Shown here piece after piece: positions 44,084-52,332 of a stretch of 64,000 bases of DNA. The notes under the pieces are model-generated. The model was not told the origin of the DNA. It was given only the letters and a program-made list of their open reading frames with translations, and ran no database searches. Location: contig NZ_PUHY01000012.1 in the NCBI RefSeq assembly GCF_002967765.1, forward strand, positions 1,054,001 through 1,118,000. Reading direction: 5' to 3'. Each line of letters begins with the position of its first letter. Positions within the stretch are counted from its first letter, which is position 1. A program made the position numbers and the translations under genes. This stretch comes from Blastopirellula marina. Its GTDB lineage: Bacteria; Planctomycetota; Planctomycetia; Pirellulales; Pirellulaceae.

Positions 44084-46258
44084 TTAACCGGCGTTCACGC
44101 TCTCGCGAACCACTTTCGGCATGCGGCTTTCGGCCATGGCCGTGTCGATTTCGAGCTGCATGACAACGCTCCAGCGGCCTTCGGCGTCGCCCTGAACCCA
44201 CCAGTGTGGCATCATGCAAACACTTTGATGGACCATCTCAAAGCCACCTTCGGACTGGCTGACCGTCGAGATCGGGAACGTCCACAAGCTTGTTGGGCGA
44301 TCGGCACTCCAGCGACAATCGATTCCGAGCCATTCGTCCTTTAAACCCAAGTCTTGGACTTCGTGCAGGTCCAGTTGCGTGCCTAAGTGGCCCAGTTTTT
44401 TGCCGTCGGCTTGGTGGAAGTAACGATCATCCGCACCCGATGGCAGGCCCGCCAGATTCATTTCCACGGCGAAGTGCAACGCCTGATCTTGTGGGAGGCC
44501 TTCCAGCAGGTAGGCAATCTCAAGCACGCTGCTACCAGCGGTCATGGTTACACCCTTGGTGATCGTCAGCGGAATGCCCCAGGCATTGCCGGCTCGCGAC
44601 ATTTGAACCTGGATACGATCAGGATTGCGACGCAGCTTAGCTTCGTAAGGCGTTTCGACAAAGTCGCCACGTTCCATTGCGTTGTTCAGTGCGACTTGCT
44701 CCAGCGAAGCGTTGTTGTCGAAGAAGTGATCGACCAACGTCTTACGCTGATAGGTGTCGTACTGGAGCATTTTGTCGAGGCCTTCCTGCTTGAAGACGAC
44801 TCGATCGTGAATCGAGGCAACTTCGCCACCGGCTGCGGAAGGTCCTGCCAACACCTTGCGGTGATAAGCTTCTGGGCGACGTGACAACGTAGCCAGCAAG
44901 TTGTGGCAGATCGAGCGAACGTCGAGTTCGTACAACGTGCCGCCGGTGGCGGGTGCCAACAAGGCGATCAGCTTCTCGTCTTCCAGGCGAACTTCCTGCC
45001 GGGCATCCAGGTTGAAGTCGGCCACCTCAGCTTCGATAAACGAAGCAGGTTTGTGTTCGGCTTGGTCGAGCAGGTTGTCCGCTGCGATCAAGTGGTTGTA
45101 AACCGCATTTCGAAGGTGAGGCAGGTAGGTGCCGCCGAATGCTCCGTGCCAGTAACTGCAGTTGCATTGACCGCGGTAAAGTTCACGCTTCGCCAATTCA
45201 AGCAGACGTGAATCGCATCCGTTGGCTTCGGCAGCGGCCAGGCGATTGCTAATGCTTAACGCACGACTATACATCTCGTCTGTTTCTGGGTAGCGAACCT
45301 TGAAGTTTCGCCAGTACCCGCCACGGATGTAACGCTTGATCTTGTCCCAGCGTTCGTCATGCTCCATTTCGTGGACCAGATCTTCGTAGTCCATCTGCTG
45401 CTGAGCAGGCATTGCCCACTCCGTCATTTCGCGATAGCTACCTTCTGGGATGTAAACCTTGCCAACGGGCGGCAACGCTTCGGTCGCTTCGGCTAGGGTG
45501 GTCGTGATCAGCCAATCTTTATTGGCCGTCAGCAGCTCGAAGAACTGGGCTAACCATCCGCGATCGTAGACGTGAGCCTTCGTATCGGGCCAGGTACCGA
45601 ACTTCTCGCCGTCGTCACCGAACACGATGACCGAATTGGGGAACTGATCGGCGATACCACGCAGGTAGTTGATGGTGTCTTGGGCGGGAGCGAACGGCAA
45701 GAGATATCGCATCTTCTCGCTGCCTGGGAATACGGAAAGCAGCTTGCCGTATTCTTCGGTCACGTAGTAGCCGTACAGTTCGTCTTGCGCGAGTCCAGCA
45801 TTCTTGAAATGGAAGTCGTCCAGGATCGTGTATTGAATGCCAGCGTCGGCGATGTCGGCGGTGAGCTGTTGTTCCCAGACCCGCTCGGGCATCCACATGC
45901 CTTGGATCTTGGCACCCAGGCGATCGGTTAGCCATTTGGTGTAGCTGGCGATTTGTCCAACGCGATCGCGCGGTGGAATCATCGGCAGGATGGCTTCGTA
46001 GAAGACACCGCCAATGATCTCGATGCGGCCGCTCTTCACGTGCGCCGCAAGACGATCGAGGTATTCAGGATGATGTTCGTCCAGCCATTCCATCAACGGG
46101 CCGCTAGTGTGCAGACCGATCTTGACGTCGGGGTAGCAATCAAAGACATCCAGGAAGGGAAGGTAACTGTCCTGGTAGGCCTGCTCGAAGACGCCATCAA
46201 AATTGCCGATCGGTTGATGATTGTGCAGGACCAAGCACAGACGGATCGTATTGCTCAT
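44084..46258 (-). CDS. GH57 family glycoside hydrolase / 4-alpha-glucanotransferase-like
   Basis: 724 residues. The N-terminal catalytic barrel has HNHQP (12-16), MPERVWE with the probable nucleophile Glu125, and FGDDGEKFG with acid/base Asp215. The positions agree with archaeal 4-alpha-glucanotransferases of family GH57 (Glu123, Asp214). The C-terminal beta-sandwich domains seen in those proteins follow. The start at 46258 gives the family N-terminus MSNTIRLCLV; a longer frame upstream adds unrelated residues. Acts on alpha-1,4-glucans, likely with GlgA upstream. Confidence 0.9.
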   Translation of the reverse strand: MSNTIRLCLVLHNHQPIGNFDGVFEQAYQDSYLPFLDVFDCYPDVKIGLHTSGPLMEWLDEHHPEYLDRLAAHVKSGRIEIIGGVFYEAILPMIPPRDRVGQIASYTKWLTDRLGAKIQGMWMPERVWEQQLTADIADAGIQYTILDDFHFKNAGLAQDELYGYYVTEEYGKLLSVFPGSEKMRYLLPFAPAQDTINYLRGIADQFPNSVIVFGDDGEKFGTWPDTKAHVYDRGWLAQFFELLTANKDWLITTTLAEATEALPPVGKVYIPEGSYREMTEWAMPAQQQMDYEDLVHEMEHDERWDKIKRYIRGGYWRNFKVRYPETDEMYSRALSISNRLAAAEANGCDSRLLELAKRELYRGQCNCSYWHGAFGGTYLPHLRNAVYNHLIAADNLLDQAEHKPASFIEAEVADFNLDARQEVRLEDEKLIALLAPATGGTLYELDVRSICHNLLATLSRRPEAYHRKVLAGPSAAGGEVASIHDRVVFKQEGLDKMLQYDTYQRKTLVDHFFDNNASLEQVALNNAMERGDFVETPYEAKLRRNPDRIQVQMSRAGNAWGIPLTITKGVTMTAGSSVLEIAYLLEGLPQDQALHFAVEMNLAGLPSGADDRYFHQADGKKLGHLGTQLDLHEVQDLGLKDEWLGIDCRWSADRPTSLWTFPISTVSQSEGGFEMVHQSVCMMPHWWVQGDAEGRWSVVMQLEIDTAMAESRMPKVVRESVNAG

Positions 46259-46423
46259 GTTTTTCTCGGGGGGAGTAATCCTGGATTTGGGGAGGTAATG
46301 CGGCGGTGTTCGCCTGGGAAGATACAGGACGAATCGGCAGAACCGGTACCCTTTAGCTAGCTTTTCCAAACGACTTTTAAAGCCGGACGGCGGTGACCTG
46401 ACGGATTATGTCATCCGTATCGA

Positions 46424-47443
46424 TCAGACCGAATTGCGGAGGATCTGAGCAGCTCGCTCGGGAGAGAGAGGGTTCACATAGAGACCCGTCCCCCACTCGA
46501 ATCCGGCCCTCACCGTCACGCGCGGCAAAACCTCTACATGCCAGTGATAGTGATCCTTTGCGAATGTGTCAAACGGCAACGTGTGAATCAGGTAGTTATA
46601 TGCCGGGAAATTTAATGCCTTTTCCATTCGTACCAGGAGCGAGCGTACCAATAAGGCAAGCTGTTCTAACAGCGTAGAATTTGCACCCCCGAAATCGGCT
46701 TGCCCAGAGCGTGGCAAAATGCAGAGCTCAAACGGCATTCGAGAGGCGAACGGACAGAACGCCACCAAGTTCTCGTCGGCGTGAACGATCCGCGATCCGT
46801 CTGCCAGTTCACGCTCGATGAGGTCGCTCCAGTACGACCGATCATGTTTGCGAAAATAGGCCTCACTGGCATCTAGTTCATGCTGGACAATTGGCGGCAC
46901 AATTCGCGTAGCCATGAGTTGGCTGTGCGAGTGTTCCAGTGAGGCTCCGGCCGCCGGTCCATTGTTCTTGAACAGCTGAACGTAACGGCAACGACCATCC
47001 GCCCGCATCGTGTTGAGACGCTGCTGATAGGCTTGGAACGTGAGAATCGCATTCGCTTCCGGCAGTTGGGAAAAGGAGGTAACGTGCCGTGGCGATTCAA
47101 CGATCACCTCTTGGACGCCACTGGCCGTCTCGACTTGGTAGAACGGATCTTGGTGAGTGGGGACTTCGTCGCTGAAGTCGGGCGAGAGGGAAGGGTAAAT
47201 GTTTGGCAGAACCCGAACTTCCCAGGGCATTTGATCGGTTGACCGAGATGAATCGGCCGGAAGAGCTAGGCGTTCGTGAGGAGTGGCATCCTCGTGGCCT
47301 CCGCAGAAGGGGCATCGCATGGCGGAGGGAGGCGGGATTGATGGCTTCCATTGCTGTGGGCGGTCTTCGCGACCTTCGGCAATGACGACCTGATAGCCGA
47401 GCAGAGGATCTCGGCGAAGCTGATTGCCGGAACTAAGACTCAC
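46424..47443 (-). CDS. galT: GalT-like uridylyltransferase (HIT superfamily)
   Basis: 339 residues. RRDPLLGYQVVIA, CPFC (44-47) of the zinc site, EHSHSQ (170-175) and HWHVEVLPR are seen. The canonical active-site triad HPHGQ is HSHSQ here; His173 would be the uridylylated residue. It lies between GH57 and glgA in the same direction, so the substrate may be a glucose-1-phosphate donor for glycogen-like polymer rather than galactose; that is inference. Confidence 0.8.
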   Translation of the reverse strand: MSLSSGNQLRRDPLLGYQVVIAEGREDRPQQWKPSIPPPSAMRCPFCGGHEDATPHERLALPADSSRSTDQMPWEVRVLPNIYPSLSPDFSDEVPTHQDPFYQVETASGVQEVIVESPRHVTSFSQLPEANAILTFQAYQQRLNTMRADGRCRYVQLFKNNGPAAGASLEHSHSQLMATRIVPPIVQHELDASEAYFRKHDRSYWSDLIERELADGSRIVHADENLVAFCPFASRMPFELCILPRSGQADFGGANSTLLEQLALLVRSLLVRMEKALNFPAYNYLIHTLPFDTFAKDHYHWHVEVLPRVTVRAGFEWGTGLYVNPLSPERAAQILRNSV

Positions 47444-47469
47444 GGCGACTTCCTTGTCGGCGTCCGACG

Positions 47470-48951
47470 CTACATACTGCGGCGAGCCTTGATCGTTTTC
47501 TCGTAGAGTTCGACGTACTGCTGGGCACTACGATCCCACGACCAATCTTGCGACATACCTGTCTCAACGATCTGTTTCCAAGTCTCAGGGTTTTCCCGAT
47601 AGGTGCCTAGTGCTTGTTCCAGGATATCCTGCAACGCCTCGGCCGAGTACTCACGGAAGCTGAAGCCATTGGCTGTGCCAACTTCTAGCGAGGCGGGCGT
47701 CACGTTCGTGATAGTGTCGGCTAAGCCACCAGTCTCACGAACGACCGGAACGGTACCGTACTTGAGGCTGTAAAGTTGATTCAAGCCACATGGTTCATAC
47801 AGGCTAGGCATCAGGAACATGTCGGCGCCAGCTTCGACCCGTCGAGCCTTACCTTCGCAGAACTCGACCTTCACGCCAATCTTGTTGGGGAACATCGAGC
47901 TGAGTTCGCGAAGCATGGCTTCGTGATGCGGTTCGCCGGTTCCGAGGATGACCCATTGGCAATCGCAATTCTTGGCTCGATCGCGAATCACCTTGGCTAC
48001 CAAATCGAAGCCTTTTTGATCGGCCATTCGACCGACCATCCCAATAACGGGAGCCTTCGGATTGACTGGCAGGTTGAACTCCTCTTGGAGAGCTTGCTTG
48101 CACTTCGGCTTGTTGGTTTGCCAACTGCTCAAGTCGTACGTGGCTGCCAGAGCGTCGTCGGTCGCGGGATTCCAACGGGTGTAATCGACGCCGTTCACGA
48201 TGCCTGCGAGAACCTTACTTCGTTCACGCAGAGCACCTTCTAGGCCGCAACCCATGGGCTGCGATTGGATCTCTTCGGCGTAGCGAGGGCTGACCGTGGT
48301 GATCGCGTCAGCGAAGACGATCCCCGTCTTGAGGAAGTTCAGATGGCCGTAGAACTCCATCTGATGCATGTTGAAGTACTTCCAGTCGAGTCCCGTCAGC
48401 AGCATGTCCCAGTGCCAGAAATTGCCCTGGTAGGCCATGTTGTGAATGGTCAGCACGCTGGCGATGTTCTCGTAGCCATGCGTTGCCCGGTACTCGATAT
48501 TCAGGTAGGCCGGGATCAGGCCAGTCTGCCAATCGTTGCAGTGGACCAGGTCAACCTTTAGGTCAAGCAAGCGAATCGCTTCCAGCACGCTGCGCGAGAA
48601 AAAGACGAATCGTTCGCAGTTGTCTTGATAGTCGTTCCCAGCTTCGCGGTAAAGTTCGGGCCGATCGAAGTATTCGTCGTTCTTGACAAAATAGATCGGA
48701 ACATCCGAATTCGGGAGATGCGATTTAAGCAGCTGCCCCGAGGCAATCCGTCCGCCAACCGGTACGTCGAAGTAGATCGGTAATTCTTCGATCGGCAGGC
48801 CAGATTTGTAGATATGTCGAAATGCTGGAAGGATCACCGTAACGTGATCGACTAAGCTGCGCAAAGCGACCGGCAGAGCTCCGCCCACGTCCGCCAAACC
48901 CCCGGTCTTGGCGAATGGATAGATCTCACTGCTGGCAAAGAGAACGTTCAA
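47470..48951 (-). CDS. glgA: Glycogen synthase
   Basis: 493 residues, full length. KTGGLADVGG (15-24) binds the ADP-glucose phosphate, and PSLYEPCGLNQLYSLKYG carries the conserved C-terminal glutamate region of GT5 enzymes. It uses ADP-glucose to extend alpha-1,4-glucan. First gene of the glucan cluster; 26 bp separate it from the galT-like gene. Confidence 0.95.
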   Translation of the reverse strand: MNVLFASSEIYPFAKTGGLADVGGALPVALRSLVDHVTVILPAFRHIYKSGLPIEELPIYFDVPVGGRIASGQLLKSHLPNSDVPIYFVKNDEYFDRPELYREAGNDYQDNCERFVFFSRSVLEAIRLLDLKVDLVHCNDWQTGLIPAYLNIEYRATHGYENIASVLTIHNMAYQGNFWHWDMLLTGLDWKYFNMHQMEFYGHLNFLKTGIVFADAITTVSPRYAEEIQSQPMGCGLEGALRERSKVLAGIVNGVDYTRWNPATDDALAATYDLSSWQTNKPKCKQALQEEFNLPVNPKAPVIGMVGRMADQKGFDLVAKVIRDRAKNCDCQWVILGTGEPHHEAMLRELSSMFPNKIGVKVEFCEGKARRVEAGADMFLMPSLYEPCGLNQLYSLKYGTVPVVRETGGLADTITNVTPASLEVGTANGFSFREYSAEALQDILEQALGTYRENPETWKQIVETGMSQDWSWDRSAQQYVELYEKTIKARRSM

Positions 48952-49358
48952 GGGGGAGTCGCTCCGTGGCGTTGGCTATCTTCCATTAATCAGCAAGGTT
49001 GCGTCAAATAATAACACACAGAAAGTGCGCCCGGGATAGCCTTGTGAAAAAAGGAGGTTTTCGTTGATTGTGGCGATTAGGATCTCTTGGCGATTGGGGC
49101 GCAGGCCCCGTTATTAACTCGCATTGCGGGAAGTTCGCACCCCGCAAGGGGTTTAGGTTGTCAATCAAAATTCTTCAGGAAGAGCGGCGAATCGGATTAA
49201 TCCGACCATTCGGGTGGGGGATAGGCTAGAGACGATCCAGTTTAAGAAATGTGGGCCGTTCTAAGCTGAAGGAGGGAATCGTGGGACTGGCGATATTCTA
49301 TAGGACACTAACTTATTAGACAAACATTCCGGGCTCGTGCATTCCGACGTTTGTTCTC
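48952..49358. other. Gene-free region
   Basis: About 400 bp between glgA and the potassium channel gene. No conserved coding frame was found; it holds the promoter side of glgA. A GC-rich patch near 49095-49150 contains repeated cccg/gggc blocks but no clean long hairpin. Confidence 0.45.
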
Positions 49359-50024
49359 TTACGATTCGTTACGTAACTGCTCGAGCGAGCTTTGTTTGCC
49401 GACGACCAAAAGAAGCTGATCGAGTCCCAGCGAGTAACCGCCATCGGGGAACATTGCCAACTTTCCAGTCATCGGATCTTTCACACCAACAACCCACACG
49501 CCGAATTGCTGACGAAGGTTGAGATTCATCAGCGATTTGCCAACCATCGCGTCAGGCACAGCGACTTCCATAAAGCTGTACTCAGGGTCGATCGGCAGAA
49601 AGTCAATGATGTTCGGCCAAGTCATGCGATCAGCCAACGTCTCGGCAATTTCTGCTTCCGGGAAGATCACACGCTCGACTCCCAAACTCTTTAGAAGCTT
49701 GCCGTGATCCTTCGTAACGCCTTTGACGATGATGCGTTTAGCGCCTAGTTCTTTCGCGTGCAATGTGGCCAAAAGAGACGGTGTGATATCTTCACCCATG
49801 CTAATGAAGACGCCGTTTGCTTCTTTCAGATTGAGGTGCTGTAGTGATTCGTAGTCAGTCGCATCGGCGATGATCGCTTCGTACAGATCGTCCTTGATTT
49901 CTTCAACGTTTTCACGCGAGCTATCGACTCCGGTAACCCGGCAGCCGTTCTTTTTTAGCTTCCTAGCCAATGCGCCTCCGAACGACCCGAGCCCAAGGAT
50001 ATAGAAGTGTTTCATGGCGGGCAT
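49359..50024 (-). CDS. TrkA/KtrA-type potassium channel regulatory subunit
   Basis: 221 residues: TrkA-N Rossmann domain (YILGLGSFGGALARKL), IIADATDYESL, and C-terminal TrkA-C domain (EVAVPDAMVGKSLMNLNL). It forms the cytoplasmic NAD/ATP-gated ring on the Ktr/Trk channel encoded just upstream. The MPA-M start gives two possible starts three codons apart. Confidence 0.92.
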   Translation of the reverse strand: MPAMKHFYILGLGSFGGALARKLKKNGCRVTGVDSSRENVEEIKDDLYEAIIADATDYESLQHLNLKEANGVFISMGEDITPSLLATLHAKELGAKRIIVKGVTKDHGKLLKSLGVERVIFPEAEIAETLADRMTWPNIIDFLPIDPEYSFMEVAVPDAMVGKSLMNLNLRQQFGVWVVGVKDPMTGKLAMFPDGGYSLGLDQLLLVVGKQSSLEQLRNES

Positions 50025-50031
50025 AGCGTAC

Positions 50032-51426
50032 CTATCCTATAAGTGGTTCTTCTTTCGGGTATTCAACCGGAGTCTGTCTTTGGGTGTGCGAAAGCGCAAC
50101 GAACACCGAGATCGGTCCCAGCCGTCCTAAAAACATCAGCACGATGATGATCATCTTGCCGACGGTTGAGAGCGAACCGGTAAATCCTGTCGAAAGGCCC
50201 ACGGTTCCCAGGGCTGAAACGACCTCGAACGCCGCGTCCAGGAACACTCCTTGGCTTTTCGGGTGCGGAACGCTTGACTGTTCAAAAACCAGCAAGGCGG
50301 TCAGGGCTACGATGGCGACAACCGTAAACAGCAGAGCGGTGGCGGTCGCTTGCTGGATCACAATCTCGGGGATTGTTCTTCGTGCAAAGTTGATCCGGCT
50401 CATTCCGTGAAAAGTTTTCCATGCGTGAACGGCCATAACCATAACGGTCGAGACTTTAAAGCCACCCCCGGTCGAGCAAGGGCCTGCTCCGATCAACATC
50501 AGCAGCATCGAGATAAAGAGCGTGGCATTGGTCAGCGACGCTAAGTCGATCGTATTGAAGCCCGCCGTTCGACAACTTACCGAATGGAAGCCAGAAACGA
50601 GTAGTTTCTTCCATAGCGGCATCTCTTGCAGGACGCCGTCCCACTCAAGCACCAATGTGCCGAGAAATCCACCCAGCAGAAAGAAGGCAGTTCCAATCAG
50701 CATGAATTTGGAATGGATGTGCAAGCTCGCCCACCCTTCGAGTACCCCTTTCCGCCAATTCTTGTTCAAGTCGAGTAGAACGGGAAAGCCAATCCCTCCC
50801 ACGATGATCAGGGCGGAGATCGTCAAGTTGACAATGATGTCTCCCTGAAAGCCGACTAGGCTATCGTTATGAAGCGCAAAGCCCGCGTTACAGAATGCAG
50901 AAATCGAGTGGAACAATGCGTGCCAAGCCGACTCGAAGAAGCTGTCGTAAAGATTGAGGTTGCGAGCCAAAAGAATGAAAAAGCCTGCCCCTTCGCTGAA
51001 AGCTGTAACCAGAAGGACGTGTCGCAAGATCCATTTTAAATCGGCGTCGTCGCTAGCCCCGAGGGTTTCTGTGAGGATCGCCCGGGCTCTGAGGCTCGGT
51101 TTGCTCCCCAGGTTAAACAGCGTGTAAGTCGTAATCGTCATGATCCCAATCCCACCGATTTGGATCAGGATTAAGATGACCAACTGCCCTAGAAAGCTGA
51201 AGTCATCTGGCGTGGAACGTACGGCTAGGCCGGTAACACAGCTGGCGCTAGTCGCCGTGAAGCAGGCATCCAATCGCGAAATCGATTCCGCACCTTCGCC
51301 CCGGCAGATCGGAAGCGTCAGCAGAACGGTGCCGATCAAGATGAGGGCCAAATACCAAACGACCAAATTCCGGGCCGGATACTTAACGATCGAGCCTGTC
51401 AGTTGTGGCATAGCGGCACTGCCCAA
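50032..51426 (-). CDS. TrkH/KtrB-type potassium uptake channel
   Basis: 464 residues with about ten membrane segments and the repeated TrkH pore loops, including TSASCVTGLAV, FCNAGFAL, SCRTAGFNT and STGGGFKVSTV. It forms the potassium pore and is 7 bp upstream of its regulatory subunit in the same operon. A second ATG five codons later (51411) is also possible. Confidence 0.92.
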   Translation of the reverse strand: MGSAAMPQLTGSIVKYPARNLVVWYLALILIGTVLLTLPICRGEGAESISRLDACFTATSASCVTGLAVRSTPDDFSFLGQLVILILIQIGGIGIMTITTYTLFNLGSKPSLRARAILTETLGASDDADLKWILRHVLLVTAFSEGAGFFILLARNLNLYDSFFESAWHALFHSISAFCNAGFALHNDSLVGFQGDIIVNLTISALIIVGGIGFPVLLDLNKNWRKGVLEGWASLHIHSKFMLIGTAFFLLGGFLGTLVLEWDGVLQEMPLWKKLLVSGFHSVSCRTAGFNTIDLASLTNATLFISMLLMLIGAGPCSTGGGFKVSTVMVMAVHAWKTFHGMSRINFARRTIPEIVIQQATATALLFTVVAIVALTALLVFEQSSVPHPKSQGVFLDAAFEVVSALGTVGLSTGFTGSLSTVGKMIIIVLMFLGRLGPISVFVALSHTQRQTPVEYPKEEPLIG

Positions 51427-51512
51427 TAGAGACGAATCTTCGCGACGCAGCTTTGAGGGGCGATCTCTTTATCGAGCACCCGCTTGTCGCCGTCAACGAG
51501 GGAAAGACGTAA

Positions 51513-52169
51513 CTACCGCGATGGCGCCTGGCCTGGGCGAGAAACGATTTCGTCCGACTTCGTCGCTGGAGTTGCCAAGGACAAAATCGCCGGGCTAAAC
51601 AGAATTGCGGAGTAGAAGATCGTTCCCATCAGCATATTGCGGAAGAAAGGAATCGCCATCACGTAGCATTGAATCAATCCGTTGACGTCCTTGGTGTATT
51701 CAGGCAAGGCGATCCAGCTAAAGAAGTTCGTCACTACGAAATAGCCAACACTGGCGAAGATTCCCATGGTGATCCCACCGGCCCAGGTGCTGCCAGATCG
51801 CATGGTGTAGCCCAGCACGACGATCGCCAAAACGCAGCAATACATTACCGGCAGCGTCGGATAAAACGCCCAACTGAATTGGCCCGTGATGCCCCAGATC
51901 GCCAAATCACTTAAGAGCAGCGAGCCTAGAACCACACCACATGCGGCCCAGCGATTCCCGAGCATCGCGCCAACGAACAAGCAAACGGCCAAATAAGGTG
52001 TGAACGACCAGAAAAAGCTTTGCGAGAACCACTCGGCTTGCATCCCGGTGGCGGTCATTAAATAGGGGAGCAGCTTTACGGCGATGGCAAAAGCCAAGCA
52101 CGAACCAACAAGGGCCCAGATGCGTGGCGAGTGAATTCGGTCAGTCGTGGATTGGGGTGCGTCGGCCAT
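51513..52169 (-). CDS. Membrane protein, DUF6580-like
   Basis: 218 residues with about six membrane segments. The order of hydrophobic segments and GAMLGNRWAACGVVLGSLLLSD resemble DUF6580-type membrane proteins, related in appearance to ECF S-components. No transporter partner is nearby. Function unknown. Confidence 0.65.
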   Translation of the reverse strand: MADAPQSTTDRIHSPRIWALVGSCLAFAIAVKLLPYLMTATGMQAEWFSQSFFWSFTPYLAVCLFVGAMLGNRWAACGVVLGSLLLSDLAIWGITGQFSWAFYPTLPVMYCCVLAIVVLGYTMRSGSTWAGGITMGIFASVGYFVVTNFFSWIALPEYTKDVNGLIQCYVMAIPFFRNMLMGTIFYSAILFSPAILSLATPATKSDEIVSRPGQAPSR

Positions 52170-52267
52170 ACTACTACTTTTGAGGCGTCAACATTTAGGG
52201 AACGAATGCCTAAAGTATCGCCCCGAAACATCCCAAACGTCAACCTCGCCACGTTTTCCAACGAAAA

Positions 52268-52298
52268 GGTGGCCTGAATTTCAAGGATTCAGGCCACC
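52268..52298 (-). terminator. Terminator of the VIT/vWA gene
   Basis: Arms ggtggcctgaat and attcaggccacc are perfectly complementary; the minus strand continues TTTT. It is just downstream of the gene ending at 52333. Confidence 0.92.
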
Positions 52299-52332
52299 CA
52301 AATAGAAAAATCAGCAGTCTTCGAGCCATCGA

